The notes beneath the pieces were generated by a model. The model saw only the letters and a program-made list of their open reading frames with translations, had not been told where the DNA came from and ran no database searches. From Thermoleophilia bacterium (lineage in GTDB: Bacteria; Actinomycetota; Thermoleophilia; Gaiellales; Gaiellaceae), in NCBI GenBank assembly GCA_009694305.1, contig SHVL01000012.1, positions 1 through 58,277 of the forward strand: 58,277 nucleotides of DNA. Direction: 5' to 3'. The number at the start of each line of letters is the position of its first letter. Positions within the stretch are counted from its first letter, which is position 1. Both the position numbers and the translations under genes were made by a program. Below are positions 25,458-34,582 of the stretch, one piece after another.

Positions 25458-26855
25458 TCATGCGGGCACCGCCTCGCAGAGAGCGATCGGGGCCAGCGCG
25501 GCTGCGATGTCGTCGTGCTCCTCGAGCCCGAGGATCGCGTCCTCGAGCGCTTCGACGGCGTGATCCGCCAGTGCGAGCCCCGCGTTCTCGCGGAACTTCG
25601 AACGCACCTCGTCCGCCGAGAGCGGGTTCTCCGGGCCACCCTTCTGATAGGGGAAGTCGGCCTCGAACGAGCTTCCGTCGGCGAGCGAGACGACCACGCC
25701 GCCGGGAAACGCTTGCGGGTACGTCGGGTACGCGCGCGTCTCGTAGCCAACCTTCGCCGCGACCGCGAGCACGGCGGGGTCGGTGATCGCCCCGCCGGTG
25801 AAGTCGCCGACGGCAACATGGCCGCGCACGAGCATCGAGGCGACCGAGTACTGCAACGAGAACTTGCCCTCGTACTCGGAGCGCGGCGCGCGCTTCTGTT
25901 CGGCCGGCTCGAGCACGAGCGAGACGCCGGCCGCCGGCACGGTGACGAGCACATCGTCGATCTCGTCTGCGGAGAACGTCCGTCCAGCCGCCGCCTCGGC
26001 CGTTGCACCGAGGGAGCCGTGCATGAAGTGGCAGACCGGGAACGGCTTGTAGGCGATCCGCGGCGTCTCCCAGCGTGAGCCCAGATCCTCGAGCTGGCCC
26101 GCGATGTCGATCTCGCCCTCCTCCGCTGCGAGGAATGCGTGATAGAGCCCGAACTTCCCCTCCAGCACCGTCTGCGGCCCGTGTGCCCCGTGCGCGGCGA
26201 GCCGGGACGCGAGGTGCGCGCCGTGTGCAGCCCAGCCGGTGTGCATTGGCTTCGTCGGTGTCCCGTCCGCGAGATAGGCGAAGAGGCCCCCTGCGAATGA
26301 TCCCGCGATCCCGAGTGCGCTCGTCGTCGTGGCGGCGTCGGCTCCTGTGATGCGCCCGATCGCTGCGACGCCACCAAACACGCCGCAGATCGCGGTGGGA
26401 TGGAACCCGCGCGCGTGGAACGCGCCCGGTGCCGCCATCCCGATCCGGCAGACGACCTCGTTACCCGCAACGATCGCCGCGAGCGTGTCCCGCCCGTTCG
26501 CGCCGACCTGCTCGGCGGCAGCAAGGGCTGCGGGACAGATCACCGTCGAGACGTGGCTGACCGACTCCGAGTGGGTGTCATCGAAATCGAGCCCATGGCA
26601 GAGCATCGCGTTCGCGAAAGCGGCATTCGCAGCGGGCAGCCGTTGATCCGAGCCGATCACGGTCGCCTGAGGCTCACCCCCGAGCTCGGCCATCGTGGAG
26701 CGGCCCTCGGTTGCGATGCCGCCGGCATGGGCGGCAAGCCCGCAGCCGAGGGTGTCGAGCACATGGAGCTTCGCGTCCGTGAGGACGCCCTCCGGGATAT
26801 CAGTGATCGAGATCGTCGAGCTCCACTCGGCGATCGTCGTTGCAGCAGTCGACAT
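25458..26855 (-). CDS. MmgE/PrpD family protein
   Basis: 465 aa. Typical MmgE/PrpD sequence: LHVLDTLGCGLAAH, CHGLDFDDTH, HPTAICGVFGG, YKPFPVCHFMHG, with Asp/His/Lys residues in the expected places. The family includes 2-methylcitrate dehydratase, cis-aconitate decarboxylase and epimerases of succinate derivatives. ATG 26855 is chosen for its strong AAGGAGG site. Between MaoC and an acyl-CoA dehydrogenase it may act on a C5-C6 di- or tricarboxylate (itaconate- or methylaspartate-like), but the reaction cannot be fixed from sequence. Confidence 0.9.
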   Translation of the reverse strand: MSTAATTIAEWSSTISITDIPEGVLTDAKLHVLDTLGCGLAAHAGGIATEGRSTMAELGGEPQATVIGSDQRLPAANAAFANAMLCHGLDFDDTHSESVSHVSTVICPAALAAAEQVGANGRDTLAAIVAGNEVVCRIGMAAPGAFHARGFHPTAICGVFGGVAAIGRITGADAATTTSALGIAGSFAGGLFAYLADGTPTKPMHTGWAAHGAHLASRLAAHGAHGPQTVLEGKFGLYHAFLAAEEGEIDIAGQLEDLGSRWETPRIAYKPFPVCHFMHGSLGATAEAAAGRTFSADEIDDVLVTVPAAGVSLVLEPAEQKRAPRSEYEGKFSLQYSVASMLVRGHVAVGDFTGGAITDPAVLAVAAKVGYETRAYPTYPQAFPGGVVVSLADGSSFEADFPYQKGGPENPLSADEVRSKFRENAGLALADHAVEALEDAILGLEEHDDIAAALAPIALCEAVPA

Positions 26856-26901
26856 CTGAACCTCCTTGTCTGGTGCGAGAACAGGCTGAGGACAGCCGCT
26901 C

Positions 26902-27432
26902 TCACACCGTCCATTCATCGTTGGAATGCGGGAAGCCGTCGGCGACCTCGGGGGCGCCACGACGGTACACCATGAACGTCCGCTTGTACTCGATCACGAC
27001 CTCCGAGCGCTGATTGATCCCGCGGCAGCGCATCGACACGATTCCGACGCTCGGGTTCGAGCCCGACTCGCGCACCTCGAGGATCTCGCTCTCGGCCCAG
27101 AGAGTGTCGCCCTCGAAGACCGGCTTCGGGAGTTTGATATCGGTCCAGGAGAGGTTGGCGGCCGCGTTCTCGCTCGTGTCCGGGACGGTCAATCCCGTCA
27201 CGAGCGCGAGAGTAAAAGCGCTGTTGACGAGCGGTTTTGCGAAGCGGGTGCGCGCCGCGAAGGGCTCGCTGAAGTGCATTGGGTTCGTGTTCATCGTGAG
27301 ACAGGTGAACCAGATATTGTCGGTCTGGGTGACGGTGCGGCCGAAGCGGCTGCGAAACACGTCGCCGACGGCGAAGTCCTCGTAGAAGCGGCCCCGCCAC
27401 TCTTTCGGCGCTGCGGGCGAGTCAGTCTGCAT
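26902..27432 (-). CDS. MaoC family enoyl-CoA hydratase
   Basis: 176 aa hot-dog fold. FYEDFAVGDVFRSRFGRTVTQTDNIWFTCLTMNTNPMHF (core RFGRTVTQTDN) is the R-hydratase-like motif with the catalytic Asp and His in TNPMHF. The sequence is of the type paired with CitE-like lyases (itaconyl-/mesaconyl-CoA hydratase-like). It overlaps the CitE-like gene by 11 bp, so the two are co-translated; this CitE-MaoC-FadE order recalls Rv2498c-Rv2499c-Rv2500c of Mycobacterium tuberculosis (from memory). Probable role: hydrating a 2-enoyl-CoA before C-C cleavage. Confidence 0.9.
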   Translation of the reverse strand: MQTDSPAAPKEWRGRFYEDFAVGDVFRSRFGRTVTQTDNIWFTCLTMNTNPMHFSEPFAARTRFAKPLVNSAFTLALVTGLTVPDTSENAAANLSWTDIKLPKPVFEGDTLWAESEILEVRESGSNPSVGIVSMRCRGINQRSEVVIEYKRTFMVYRRGAPEVADGFPHSNDEWTV

Positions 27433-28261
27433 CGAGCACCCTCCTCTTGTTGTCGGCGATGAGCCGGCGGGCGCGCTCGACCACCGGTAGGTCGATCATC
27501 TCACCGTCGAGAGCTACCGCGCCCCGGCCCTCGGCGATTCCCTGTGCATAGGACTCGACAATCTGCCACGCACGTGCGAGCTCGTAGTCCTCTGGCGAGA
27601 AGACGGCGTTTACGATCTCGACCTGGGCCGGGTGAATGCAGGCCTTGCCACGAAGTCCCAGCGAGCGCGCGAGCCGGCATTCCGCCTCCAGCCCCTCGCC
27701 GTCCCGCACGTCGAGATGGACGCGGTCGAAGGGTCCCCGGATGCCGGCCGCGGCCGAGTCGAGAACGAGCATCGAGCGCGCCAACAGCCCCTCCTGCCCG
27801 TCCGGCCGCGACTCGAGCCCGAGCTCGAGCCCGAGATCGACGGCGCCAAGGATGAGTGCCTCGACCCGCGGGTGCGAGGCCGTCTCGTAGGCCCTGCGCA
27901 GCCCCTGTGCCGTCTCCACGATTGCGATCACCGGCGGGCCGCCCCGTCCTAGCGCGTCGACACTCTCGGGCGTCGCCTTCGGCAGCACGATCGCTTGCAG
28001 CGGTAGCCTCTGCACGAGCTCGAAGTCACGCTCGAAGTGCGGGCTGTCCATGCCGTTGACGCGCACCATCGTGGCTGCTGCGGATTGTTCTTCCTCGAGC
28101 ACGCGCATGACGAGCGCACGAGCCTCGTCCTTCCGCGCCGGCGCGACCGCGTCCTCGAGATCGGCGATCACCGCGTCCGCACCCGTCTGCAGCGTACGGC
28201 GCAGCTTGTGCTCGTCCGAGCCGGGGGCGAACAGGAGTGAGCGGGGGCTTGCGACGGGCAC
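27422..28261 (-). CDS. HpcH/HpaI aldolase/citrate lyase beta (CitE-like) family lyase
   Basis: 279 aa TIM-barrel. SLLFAPGSDEHKL, ADAVIADLEDAVAP (metal-binding Glu/Asp), TMVRVNGMDS (phosphate/CoA-side Arg), IVETAQG and GKACIHPAQVEIVN are the family motifs. Such enzymes cleave or form malyl-, citramalyl- or similar hydroxyacyl-CoAs. GTG 28261 follows a promoter (28277-28307) closely, giving a leader of under 10 nt. First gene of the minus-strand CoA-ester unit and divergent from the HyuAB-2 operon. Confidence 0.92.
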   Translation of the reverse strand: MPVASPRSLLFAPGSDEHKLRRTLQTGADAVIADLEDAVAPARKDEARALVMRVLEEEQSAAATMVRVNGMDSPHFERDFELVQRLPLQAIVLPKATPESVDALGRGGPPVIAIVETAQGLRRAYETASHPRVEALILGAVDLGLELGLESRPDGQEGLLARSMLVLDSAAAGIRGPFDRVHLDVRDGEGLEAECRLARSLGLRGKACIHPAQVEIVNAVFSPEDYELARAWQIVESYAQGIAEGRGAVALDGEMIDLPVVERARRLIADNKRRVLDAD

Positions 28262-28276
28262 AGTGTGACACCTTCG

Positions 28277-28307
28277 GTTATACGTCAGATTAGTCGCAGC
28301 CTGTCAA
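28277..28307 (-). promoter_or_regulatory. sigma70-like promoter for the CitE-like operon
   Basis: On the minus strand TTGACA (28307-28302) and TATAAC (28282-28277) are separated by 19 bp. Spacing is a little long, but both hexamers are close to consensus. The transcript would start near 28270, almost at GTG 28261. Confidence 0.5.
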
Positions 28308-28340
28308 TCAGGAGACCATCGACTTTGGCCCCGTCCACCC

Positions 28341-28369
28341 TTGATATGGTTGCGGGAGTGAGAGATAAA
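28341..28369 (+). promoter_or_regulatory. sigma70-like promoter for the second HyuAB operon
   Basis: TTGATA at 28341-28346 and GATAAA at 28364-28369 with a 17-bp spacer. Start of transcription near 28376 leaves a 34-nt leader with GGAGG (28395-28399) before TTG 28410. This promoter and the divergent one at 28277-28307 share a 148-bp region, so one regulator could control both operons. Confidence 0.55.
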
Positions 28370-28409
28370 CACCTTACCCGTTAGTTGCCCGAAACCGGAG
28401 GTCGATGTC

Positions 28410-29438
28410 TTGAAAGCCGTGCTTTTCCACGAGTTTGGTCATTCGAACGTCCTGCGCGTCGAGGAGATCGACGACCCGAGGCCGTGTGCCGGTGAGGTGC
28501 TGATACGCAATCGGGCGAGCGCACTCAACCATCTCGACATCGACGTCCGCGAGGGGATCTCGCGGTTCCCGGTGGCGTTCCCGCACATCCTCGGCGTGGA
28601 GGTCGCCGGCGAGATCGTCGAGGTCGGCAAAGGGGTGACCGGATGGGCGCCGGGCGACCGCGTGAACCCGTACATCATCGGCACCTGCGGCGAGTGCCGC
28701 TTCTGCCGCTCGGCCCGGGAGTCGCTGTGCCTGACGCCTGGTTTCATCAGCTTCTCGACGGGCGGCGGCTACGCGGAGATGCTCGTCTGCCCCACACGCC
28801 AGCTCGTCCGGATCCCCGACGGCGTCTCGTTCGAGGACGCCGCAGCGCTCCAGGTCGCTTTCGCAACCGCATGGCACATGCTATTCACGCGGGCGCAGCT
28901 CATGGCCGGGGAGACCGTGATGATCAACTCCGTCGGCTCGGGCATCGGTTCGGCGGCGGTGCAACTCGCGAGGCGTGCGGGCGCTTTCGTGATCGGCAAC
29001 GCTTCGAGCGACGAGAAGCTGGCGCGGGCCCGAGAGCTCGGCCTGGACGAGGGCATCAATCACGCGACCGAGGACGTCGTCGGTCGCGTGATGGAGTTGA
29101 CGGACGAGGCAGGCGCCGATGTCGTCTTCGAGCATGTCGGCGGCGATCTCTTTCAGAAGGGGCTCGAGTCGCTCGGCAAGGATGGGCGACTCGTCATCTG
29201 CGGCGCCCACGCGGGCGAGGTCGTGCCGTTCGACATCATCCCGTTCTTTCGTGCCCAGAAGCGCATTATCGGTTCCTTCGTCTACAGCCGGCTGGAGGTC
29301 GAGAAGTGCTTCGACCTGCTGGCCCGAGGGCAGGTCGAGCCGTTGGTGCACAGCACGTTCCCGCTCGAGCGGGCCGCCGAGGCAATGGACGTGATGGAGC
29401 GGCGTGAGCATTTCGGGAAGATCCTGCTGACGCCTTGA
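28410..29438 (+). CDS. zinc-type medium-chain dehydrogenase / quinone oxidoreductase
   Basis: 342 aa. GHSNV...ILGVEVAGEIVEVG is the MDR catalytic domain; the structural zinc site is present as GTCGECRFCRSARESLC (four Cys). The nucleotide fold shows a glycine-rich motif in NSVGSGIGSAAVQLA. The catalytic-zinc Cys of classical ADHs seems replaced (SALNHLDI), so it is closer to quinone-reductase/enoyl-reductase-type MDRs. Start TTG 28410 is required because ATG 28404 meets a stop; GGAGG is 10 nt upstream. It leads the HyuAB-2 operon. Confidence 0.88.
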   Translation: MKAVLFHEFGHSNVLRVEEIDDPRPCAGEVLIRNRASALNHLDIDVREGISRFPVAFPHILGVEVAGEIVEVGKGVTGWAPGDRVNPYIIGTCGECRFCRSARESLCLTPGFISFSTGGGYAEMLVCPTRQLVRIPDGVSFEDAAALQVAFATAWHMLFTRAQLMAGETVMINSVGSGIGSAAVQLARRAGAFVIGNASSDEKLARARELGLDEGINHATEDVVGRVMELTDEAGADVVFEHVGGDLFQKGLESLGKDGRLVICGAHAGEVVPFDIIPFFRAQKRIIGSFVYSRLEVEKCFDLLARGQVEPLVHSTFPLERAAEAMDVMERREHFGKILLTP

Positions 29439-29457
29439 GACGAAGGAGCATAGGGAC

Positions 29458-31590
29458 ATGAAACGCGTTGGTGTCGATGTCGGAGGCACGTTCACCGACC
29501 TGATCTACGTCGATGACGAAGCCGGGGTGATCCGCGTGCACAAGCTGCCGACCACCCCGGAGGATCCGTCGCAGGGAACGATTCAGGGGATTCGCGAACT
29601 GGCGGTGGCGGCGGGCGTCGACCCGTCCGAGTTCGACCAGGTGTTCCACGGGACGACGATCGCCACGAATATCGTGCTGGAGCACAACGGGGCGACCGTG
29701 GGGATGATCACGACCGAGGGCTACCGAGACATCCTCCACATCGCCCGGCACAAGAAGCCGCTTAACTTCTCCAACTACCAGGACCTGCCGTGGCAGCGCT
29801 ACCCGGTCGTGCGGAGGCGCTATCGGCTTACGGTGCCCGAGCGGATCACGGGTGACGGATCCGTGCTCGTTCCTCTCGACGAGGGCAAGGCGCGGGAGCA
29901 GGTTCTGGCGCTCAAGGAGGCTGGTGTCGAGGCGGTGTGCGTGTGCTTCCTTTTCTCGTTCCTCAACCCGGCACATGAGCAGCGGGTCGCCGAGATCGTG
30001 CGCGAGGAGTTCCCGGAAGCGTTCCTCTCCGTCTCGAGCGAGGTGGTTCCCCAGTACCGAGAGTATGAGCGGTTCTCGACGGTCGGGCTGAACGCGTACG
30101 TCGGCCCGAAGGTCGCTTCGTACGTCGCTCGCCTGCAGGACGAGCTCGGCGTGCTCGGCGTGCGAACGGGGCTTCACCTGATGACCTCCGCGTCCGGAGT
30201 CGCCACCGCCGAGGCTGCGGTCAAGCGTCCCGTGAACCTGCTCATGTCCGGCCCGGTGGCCGGCGTGGTCGGCGGCATCTGGGCGGGTCGGCAAGCGGGC
30301 TTCGACAACGTCATCACGCTCGACGTCGGAGGGACGTCGGCGGACATCGGTCTCGCCCAGGAAGGCCGCCTGCGGATGAAGCACCTGCTCGACACGAAGG
30401 TCGGGCCGTACCAGGCGATGATCCCGATGGTTGACGTCGACACGATCGGCGCCGGGGGCGGGTCGATCGCATATATTGACGGCGGCGGCATCTTCCGTGT
30501 CGGGCCACGGTCGGCGGGTGCTGTTCCGGGCCCGGCCGCGTACGGCCGTGGCGGCACGGAGGCGACGGCGACCGACGCGATGGTCAACCTCGGCTGGCTC
30601 CTCCCCGAGGCGTCCCTCGGTGGCGGAATGTCGCTCGACCGGGATGCGGCCCGCACCGCATTCGAGAATGGCCCGGCGGGCGCCCTCGGCATGAGCGTCG
30701 AGGAGGCGTCGATGGGCGCCGTGCAGATCCTCTCGCATTCGATGGTGCAGTCGATCGAGGAGAACTCGGTGCGCAAAGGGTTCGACCCGCGCGACTTCGC
30801 GCTCGTCGCCGAGGGCGGAGCGGGCCCGCTCTTTGCGGTACCGATTGCCATCGAGGTGGGGACGCCGAACGTCGTCGTTCCCCTCTACCCGGGAATCGCA
30901 GCGGCGATGGGGCTCGTGGCGACGGACATGGTCTACGAGTACGCCGCGACGACCTATCAGCGGCTCTCGAAGCTCGATGCGGAGGCCCTGCAGCGGCGGT
31001 TCGAAGAGCTCGAGGCACAGGCCGCCGGCCAGCTTGCCGAAGACGGCATCCCCGCGGCGAGCGTCGTCGTGCAGCGGATCGTCGATGCCCGCTACCTCGG
31101 CCAGGGATACGAGCTGCGGGTCGATGTCGGCTCGGGCACGATCGACGAGGCCTGGGCCGACGCGCTCCGGAAGGACTTCCACGACATCCACGAGCGCGAA
31201 TACTCGCGTCGTTTCGAGGACTCCGACATCGAGGTCCCCAACATCCGTGTGCGCGGCATCGGTCTGATGCCGGAGCTCTCGACGCCGGAGATCGAGGCAG
31301 GCGGGGAGTCGCCCGACGACGCGCTCCGCTTCGAAGGTGACGCTTGGTTCCTCGTCGGCGGCACCCTTGAGCAGGTCTCGACGCGATACTACGACCGTGC
31401 CGCGCTCAGGGCGGGAAACCACCTCGCCGGCCCGGCGATCGTGAATCAGTACGACTCGACGACCGTGATCCCGCCGGGGGTTGACGCCCGGATCGACCGT
31501 CACGGAAACATCGTGATCGAGGTCGGTTCGTCGGCCGAGGCGAAGGCGATCGCGGCGTCGGCAACCGTTCCTACGAGTCAGGGAGTGTGA
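29458..31590 (+). CDS. hyuA: hydantoinase A-like ATP-binding subunit, second copy
   Basis: 710 aa. GVDVGGTFTDLIYVD at the N-terminus, HGTTIATNIVLE, LDVGGTSADIGLAQ and GAGGGSIAYIDGG are the ATP-binding HyuA motifs. AAGGAG precedes ATG 29458. Compared with the first copy the phosphate loop reads TSADIG rather than TSTDVA, so the two are diverged paralogues probably with different substrates. It forms a complex with the HyuB-like protein encoded next. Confidence 0.93.
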   Translation: MKRVGVDVGGTFTDLIYVDDEAGVIRVHKLPTTPEDPSQGTIQGIRELAVAAGVDPSEFDQVFHGTTIATNIVLEHNGATVGMITTEGYRDILHIARHKKPLNFSNYQDLPWQRYPVVRRRYRLTVPERITGDGSVLVPLDEGKAREQVLALKEAGVEAVCVCFLFSFLNPAHEQRVAEIVREEFPEAFLSVSSEVVPQYREYERFSTVGLNAYVGPKVASYVARLQDELGVLGVRTGLHLMTSASGVATAEAAVKRPVNLLMSGPVAGVVGGIWAGRQAGFDNVITLDVGGTSADIGLAQEGRLRMKHLLDTKVGPYQAMIPMVDVDTIGAGGGSIAYIDGGGIFRVGPRSAGAVPGPAAYGRGGTEATATDAMVNLGWLLPEASLGGGMSLDRDAARTAFENGPAGALGMSVEEASMGAVQILSHSMVQSIEENSVRKGFDPRDFALVAEGGAGPLFAVPIAIEVGTPNVVVPLYPGIAAAMGLVATDMVYEYAATTYQRLSKLDAEALQRRFEELEAQAAGQLAEDGIPAASVVVQRIVDARYLGQGYELRVDVGSGTIDEAWADALRKDFHDIHEREYSRRFEDSDIEVPNIRVRGIGLMPELSTPEIEAGGESPDDALRFEGDAWFLVGGTLEQVSTRYYDRAALRAGNHLAGPAIVNQYDSTTVIPPGVDARIDRHGNIVIEVGSSAEAKAIAASATVPTSQGV

Positions 31591-31592
31591 CG

Positions 31593-33500
31593 ATGTCGAC
31601 CCTCGAATACGAGCTGGGAAAGCATCCGGGCCCACCGGAGCTCGAGCGGGTCGAGGTGGACCCGATCACGATGCGGGTACTCGGCGGCGCGTTCCACGCA
31701 ATCGCGAAGGAGATGGCGGGCGTCCTGTTCCGGATGTCGTACTCGTCGATCATTCGCGAGTCCGAGGATCTCGGTGCAGGCGTCTTCGACGCGAAGGGGC
31801 GCGAGCTCTGCGAGTCCGACTCGACACCGATGCACATCGGCTCGCTGCCGTGGTACATCCGCGGGTTCATGCGCCACCTCGAGGGAGCGATCGTCGAGGG
31901 CGACGTGATCATCCACAACCACCCCTACTACGGGGCCTCGCACAGCCCTGACGTCGCGGTCGCGGTACCGATCTTCCACGACGGCGAGCTCTACGGTTTC
32001 GCGGCGGTCACCGCCCACGTTCTCGACGTCGGCGGCTCGTTCCCGGGGATCAACGCCGACGCCTTCGATGTGTACGCCGAGGCCAAGATCTACGACGGGC
32101 TCCGCTGGTACCACGCCGGGGTGCTGAACGAGGATCTCGACAAGATGATCTTCGACAACGTCCGGACGGCCACGATGAACCGCGGAGACATGAACGCAAT
32201 GATGGCCGCCTGCCAGCTAGGTCGCGACCGGATGCTGCGGCTTTTCCAGCGCTATGGCGCGGACACGGTGATGAGCGCCGCCTACAACTGGATGGACTAC
32301 AGCGAGAAGATGCTTCGCGAGCAAATCCGCAAACTGCCGGACGGCGAGTACACGGCGCCGACCGGATGGCTCGACGACGACGCCCGCACCCGCGGGGTGC
32401 GACTTCGAGTCGAGACCAAGGTGATCGTCGAGGGCGACGAGATCACGATCGACCTCACGGGCTCGAATGCGGAAGTGCCGACCGGGTTCAACGTCCCGTA
32501 CGAGGGTTCGTTGCTCGTGGGCGCCTACTACGCGGTGCGCACGATCCTTCTCGACGAGGTCACGTTCCCCGAGCACGTGCCGCAGAACGACGGTGTCTTC
32601 CGGCCTGTGAAGGTGATCGCACCGAAGGGCACGATCTACAACCCGACGTTCCCGCGGGCGTGTTTCTCGCGCTTCTGCCAGGTGCAACGGGTTGTCGACA
32701 ACACGATCCTCGCCCTTGCCGACGCACTCCCCGAAGGGGTCACGGCCGGGAACTCGGCCGGGATTCACTTCTGTGCGTACTCGGGTTTCTCCGAGGAGAT
32801 GGGCGAGTACTGGCTCTACCTCGAGGTGAACGAGGGCTCCTATGGTGGCCGGTTCGGCAAGGATGCGATGGACTCGGTCGACAACCTGATGGCGAACACC
32901 CGCAACAACCCGATCGAGGAGCTCGACCTCCGCTTCCCGGTGCGATGCGACCAGTACGAACTCCGGCCGGAGCCCGCGGCGCCCGGTCGCTGGCGAGGCG
33001 GGATCGGGATCATTCGTCGCAACCGCTTCCTCGTCGACGGGATCTACTCGTGCGAGGGCGATCGGCAGACGGACGCCCCGCGCGGGATCTTCGGCGGCTG
33101 GGACGGGCTGGTCGCATCATGTCGGAAGAACCCCGACACGTCATTGGAGGAGATTCTCCCGGCGAAGGTCACGGGCATTCCGTTCGCGGCGGGTGAGTTC
33201 ATCGAGTTCCGTGAGCCGAATGCGGCCGGGTACGGCGATCCGCTCGACAGGCCTGCAGAGGCTGTGCGCGAGGACGTGCTCGACGACTTCACCACGATCG
33301 ACCTCGCGCGCGACGCGTACGGGGTGGTGTTCGCGGACGAGCGGACGCTCGAGATCGATGTCGAGGCGACCGAGCGGCTGCGTGGGGAGGTGCGCGCCAA
33401 CCCGCCGACGAAGTCACTGACGGTGTTCTTCGAGGGACGCCTGCCGGTCGAGAACAAGGCGGTGTCGGTCGCCGGCAACCGGGAGTTTGGCTTCGAGTAG
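31593..33500 (+). CDS. hyuB: hydantoinase B-like subunit, second copy
   Basis: 635 aa, full length for HyuB. RVEVDPITMRVLGGAFHAIA, SSIIRESEDLGAGVFD, NHPYYGASHSPDV and FREPNAAGYGDPLDRP near the C-terminus mark the family. ATG 31593 (site GGGAG) is preferred over GTG 31587, which overlaps the HyuA stop. It pairs with the upstream HyuA for ATP-dependent opening or carboxylation of a cyclic or carbonyl substrate. Confidence 0.93.
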   Translation: MSTLEYELGKHPGPPELERVEVDPITMRVLGGAFHAIAKEMAGVLFRMSYSSIIRESEDLGAGVFDAKGRELCESDSTPMHIGSLPWYIRGFMRHLEGAIVEGDVIIHNHPYYGASHSPDVAVAVPIFHDGELYGFAAVTAHVLDVGGSFPGINADAFDVYAEAKIYDGLRWYHAGVLNEDLDKMIFDNVRTATMNRGDMNAMMAACQLGRDRMLRLFQRYGADTVMSAAYNWMDYSEKMLREQIRKLPDGEYTAPTGWLDDDARTRGVRLRVETKVIVEGDEITIDLTGSNAEVPTGFNVPYEGSLLVGAYYAVRTILLDEVTFPEHVPQNDGVFRPVKVIAPKGTIYNPTFPRACFSRFCQVQRVVDNTILALADALPEGVTAGNSAGIHFCAYSGFSEEMGEYWLYLEVNEGSYGGRFGKDAMDSVDNLMANTRNNPIEELDLRFPVRCDQYELRPEPAAPGRWRGGIGIIRRNRFLVDGIYSCEGDRQTDAPRGIFGGWDGLVASCRKNPDTSLEEILPAKVTGIPFAAGEFIEFREPNAAGYGDPLDRPAEAVREDVLDDFTTIDLARDAYGVVFADERTLEIDVEATERLRGEVRANPPTKSLTVFFEGRLPVENKAVSVAGNREFGFE

Positions 33501-33533
33501 CCGGATGGCGGAGCCCATGCCGCGGGGTGCGGG

Positions 33534-34484
33534 ATGACAGTCTGGTTCGGGCTGCAAGGGAGCGGCCAGCTGACCAGCGGCGTCCCCGATCCCGGGCGCT
33601 TCCGTGCGGTCGCCGAGCTTGCCGAGGAACTCGGGTACGACTCGCTTTGGGCCGGCGAGCACCTCTCGTTCCACAATCCGATCCTCGACGTCGTGGTGGC
33701 GCTGTCAGCGTTCGCCGCCTGGACGAGCCGGATTCGCCTCGGGGCCGGGGTCGTGCTGCTGCCGCTCCGGCACCCGAGCCTCGTTGCGAAGCAGATGGCC
33801 TCGCTCGACTACCTTTCGGGCGGCCGAGTCATCCTCGGGATCGGGGTCGGAGGCGAGGGTGCCAAGGACTTCGAGGCCGCGGGCGTCCCGATCGCCGAGC
33901 GGGGAGCGCGCGCTGATGAGGGGATCGCCGCGCTCCGCGCCATCTTCGGTCCATCGCCCGCGACATTTCACGGCATCCACTACGCATTCGACGACATCGC
34001 GGTGGCTCCGCGCGCCGTCCAGCCGGGCGGCCCTCCGATCCTCGTCGCCGGCACCAGACCTGGTGCCCTCCGGCGGGCTGGGCGCCTGGGTGACGGCTGG
34101 CTGCCGTACATGATCTCCGCGCGCCGGTACGCGGAGTCGCTCGGCATCGTGCGCACGCACGCACGAAAGGCCGGTCGAGACCCGGGCGCGCTCTCCTGCG
34201 CCGTCGTCCTCTTTGCTCTTGTGCGAGAGGACGGTCAGGCAGCACGGGAGGAGGCGCGGGCCCATCTCTCGACCCGGTACGGCATGCAGTTCGAGGCGCA
34301 CCAGATCGAGAAGCTCTGCATTGTCGGCTCTCCCGAGGAGTGCGTCGCCAAGGTTGAGGCGTATATCGAGGCCGGTGCCCGTCATTTCAGTCTCAACCCG
34401 TGTGCCGCCGGAGACGACTTCCTCGACCAGTGTGAGGCGCTCTCCGAGTGTGTCGTAGAGCCGGTCCGACGCGGTTTCAGCTGA
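33534..34484 (+). CDS. LLM-class flavin/F420-dependent oxidoreductase
   Basis: 316 aa TIM-barrel of the luciferase-like monooxygenase superfamily. AELAEELGYDSLWAGEH, VVLLPLRHPSLVAKQMASLD and GIGVGGEGAKDFEA are the typical barrel and cofactor segments of the TIGR03619-type F420 group. It could oxidise or reduce a substrate of the HyuAB-2 pathway; F420 versus FMN use cannot be settled by eye. It lies 33 bp after HyuB. Confidence 0.88.
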   Translation: MTVWFGLQGSGQLTSGVPDPGRFRAVAELAEELGYDSLWAGEHLSFHNPILDVVVALSAFAAWTSRIRLGAGVVLLPLRHPSLVAKQMASLDYLSGGRVILGIGVGGEGAKDFEAAGVPIAERGARADEGIAALRAIFGPSPATFHGIHYAFDDIAVAPRAVQPGGPPILVAGTRPGALRRAGRLGDGWLPYMISARRYAESLGIVRTHARKAGRDPGALSCAVVLFALVREDGQAAREEARAHLSTRYGMQFEAHQIEKLCIVGSPEECVAKVEAYIEAGARHFSLNPCAAGDDFLDQCEALSECVVEPVRRGFS

Positions 34485-34511
34485 CTGGCCCGCGGGTGGA
34501 GCACATGTGGG

Positions 34512-34570
34512 TTTGACATTTCTGGCACGACCGCGCGAAACTCACTGTCTCGACTTCGATGTCAGACATC
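34512..34570 (+). promoter_or_regulatory. possible promoter (TTGACA) and 13-bp palindromic operator before the racemase gene
   Basis: TTGACA lies in GGGTTTGACATT (about 34513-34518); the -10 is weak (GAAACT region). GATGTC-A-GACATC at 34558-34570 is a perfect 6-bp inverted repeat with a 1-bp centre, immediately before the ribosome binding site GGAGG and ATG 34583. It could be an operator or an RNA hairpin affecting initiation. Confidence 0.35.
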
Positions 34571-34582
34571 CTGGAGGCAGTC

